DNA from: GWF2-43-63 sp964559205
GTDB taxonomy: Bacteria > Bacteroidota > Bacteroidia > Bacteroidales > DTU049
NCBI GenBank assembly: GCA_964559205.1
Contig: CAZLHV010000018.1
Coordinates: 1-28,079, forward strand
Reading direction: 5' to 3'
DNA length: 28,079 bases
The notes below the pieces were generated by a model. The model was not told the origin of the DNA, made no database searches, and worked only from the letters and a program-made list of their open reading frames with translations. The translations under genes and the position numbers were made by a program. This document shows, piece after piece, positions 27,245 through 28,079 of this stretch (positions are counted from its first letter, which is position 1; every line of letters begins with the position of its first letter).

Positions 27245-27290
27245 TTCACTGAAAACCGGTTTGTGAAATGCTAACAGAAATGCATCTTTG
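27245..27290 (+). promoter_or_regulatory. Promoter region of the TonB gene with shared dyad motif
   Basis: TTTG at 27260-27263, a 19-base spacer and CATCTTTG at 27283-27290 (one mismatch to TAnnTTTG) form a promoter ending 25 bases before the ATG at 27316. The -33 TTTG is part of a block (27245-27268) beginning TTCACTGAAA and ending TTTGTGAAA, closely like the block in front of recN. The block contains the perfect palindrome AAACCGGTTT (27253-27262). Confidence 0.6.
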
Positions 27291-27315
27291 AGCAAAATAT
27301 AAAAACTGAATTGCC

Positions 27316-27996
27316 ATGGAAATTAAAAAAGATCCAAAACACGATCTCGAGAAATTCAAATTCTTTTTTCTCGAAGCCGGTCTGATTGTCTCTCTGGTTG
27401 TTGTATTCATGAGCTTTGAGTGGAAAAAATACGACGAGAACGACAACCAGATGATGAATACCCAACTTGTTGTCATGGACGAAGAAATGGCTGAAATTAC
27501 CCGTCAGGAAGAACCTGAACCTCCACGACCGGAACCTCAAACCACTTTACTCGAAATCGTTGATGATGACGTGGAAGTTCAGGACGATCTCGATATTAAT
27601 GTTGAGGATGATCAAGATACCGAGGTTGGTGATTTTGTTGCTCCTGACAATGACGAAGAAGTTGTTATTGCCGAGCAGGAAATCTTTACCATTGTTGAAG
27701 AACAACCTTCATTTCCGGGAGGCGAATCGGCCATGATGGACTACCTGAGAAACAACATCAAATATCCACAACTTGCCAAGGAAAGCAATATTCAGGGTAC
27801 GGTGTATGTTCAGTTTGTGGTTGAACCCAATGGTTCTATTTCAAACACAAAAATTATGCGTGGAATTGGTGGTGGTTGCGACGAAGAAGCCATCAGAGTA
27901 GTGAAAAACATGCCTTCATGGCAGCCCGGCAAACAGCGTGGCAAGCCTGTTCGTGTGTACTTCAACCTTCCCATCCGTTTTATCCTTCAGGGATAG
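27316..27996 (+). CDS. TonB-type energy transducer
   Basis: Inner-membrane-anchored periplasmic protein that couples the proton-motive force, through ExbB/ExbD, to TonB-dependent outer-membrane receptors. The 226-residue protein has a short cytoplasmic N-terminus and one membrane helix (about 17-34). A strongly acidic linker with a small proline-rich part (EEPEPPRPEPQ, about 65-75) runs to about 128. The TonB C-terminal domain follows (about 132-226): SFPGGESAMMDYLRNNIKYP, GTVYVQFVVEPNGSI and CDEEAIRVVKNMPSWQPGKQ. The acidic linker differs from the Pro/Lys-rich linker of enterobacterial TonB but is common in Bacteroidota. No exbB or exbD gene lies here. A terminator follows 21 bases after the stop. 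Confidence 0.93.
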   Translation: MEIKKDPKHDLEKFKFFFLEAGLIVSLVVVFMSFEWKKYDENDNQMMNTQLVVMDEEMAEITRQEEPEPPRPEPQTTLLEIVDDDVEVQDDLDINVEDDQDTEVGDFVAPDNDEEVVIAEQEIFTIVEEQPSFPGGESAMMDYLRNNIKYPQLAKESNIQGTVYVQFVVEPNGSISNTKIMRGIGGGCDEEAIRVVKNMPSWQPGKQRGKPVRVYFNLPIRFILQG

Positions 27997-28017
27997 TAAA
28001 ACCACATTAAACTACAG

Positions 28018-28044
28018 AAGCCGGCCGTTGCCGGCTTTTTTTTT
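28018..28044 (+). terminator. Rho-independent terminator after the TonB gene
   Basis: AAGCCGGC 28018-28025 pairs perfectly with GCCGGCTT 28030-28037 around a CGTT loop, followed by nine T at 28036-28044. The remaining 35 bases to the right edge show no feature I can support. Confidence 0.9.
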
Positions 28045-28079
28045 GCCTTTGCCTTTCCACAAAACATACCTGACTGATC

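Noticed and set aside
1..28079. Mobile element, phage, CRISPR array or defence system
   Set aside because: No transposase, integrase, phage gene, regular spaced repeats, attachment-like repeats or nuclease/toxin genes were seen; gene order is typical of a core chromosomal region.

Overview
The window looks like a piece of a Bacteroidota chromosome. The evidence is the type IX secretion (T9SS) translocon gene sprA, two proteins with T9SS C-terminal sorting domains (one type A, one type B), a C25 gingipain-like protease, a Bacteroidota-type enoyl-ACP reductase, and repeated promoter elements matching the Bacteroidota -7 consensus TAnnTTTG. All genes are intact except the one cut by the left edge. 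I saw no tRNA, rRNA, CRISPR array, insertion sequence or phage gene, and no gene-free stretch longer than about 170 bases.

Left part (1-3500, + strand): the tail of a probable surface or lipoprotein gene with its terminator, then a tight operon of recN (DNA repair), fabI (fatty acid synthesis) and a small four-helix membrane protein. It ends at a bidirectional terminator shared with the convergent cluster. Middle-left (3505-8560, - strand): a small exported protein lies 3 bases ahead of a 935-residue T9SS cargo with SprB-like repeats, PKD domains and a type B sorting domain. A DUF4140/DUF4139 (MuiA-like) exported protein follows. Middle (8728-13626, + strand): an outer-membrane beta-barrel protein, then a 1260-residue C25 protease with several Ig/PKD domains and a type A sorting domain, closed by a strong hairpin terminator. 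Then a SPOR-domain protein and a long-form QueA (13759-15419), and a cyanophycinase-like S51 peptidase with an extra N-terminal domain (15463-17406).

Right part (17486-27996, + strand): malic enzyme, ruvA and sprA are packed with gaps of 2 and 18 bases. gcvH and a TonB-type energy transducer follow, each with its own promoter-like sequence, and a terminator closes the group. Gene content is mainly housekeeping plus the cell-surface and secretion machinery of this phylum. SprA would be the outer-membrane channel through which both cargo proteins leave the cell. I found no clear new defence or mobile system. The observations most worth following are a 22-base match shared by the recN and tonB promoter regions, the architecture of the cyanophycinase-like protein, and the large unrecognised N-terminal region of the type B cargo with its tightly linked small partner.
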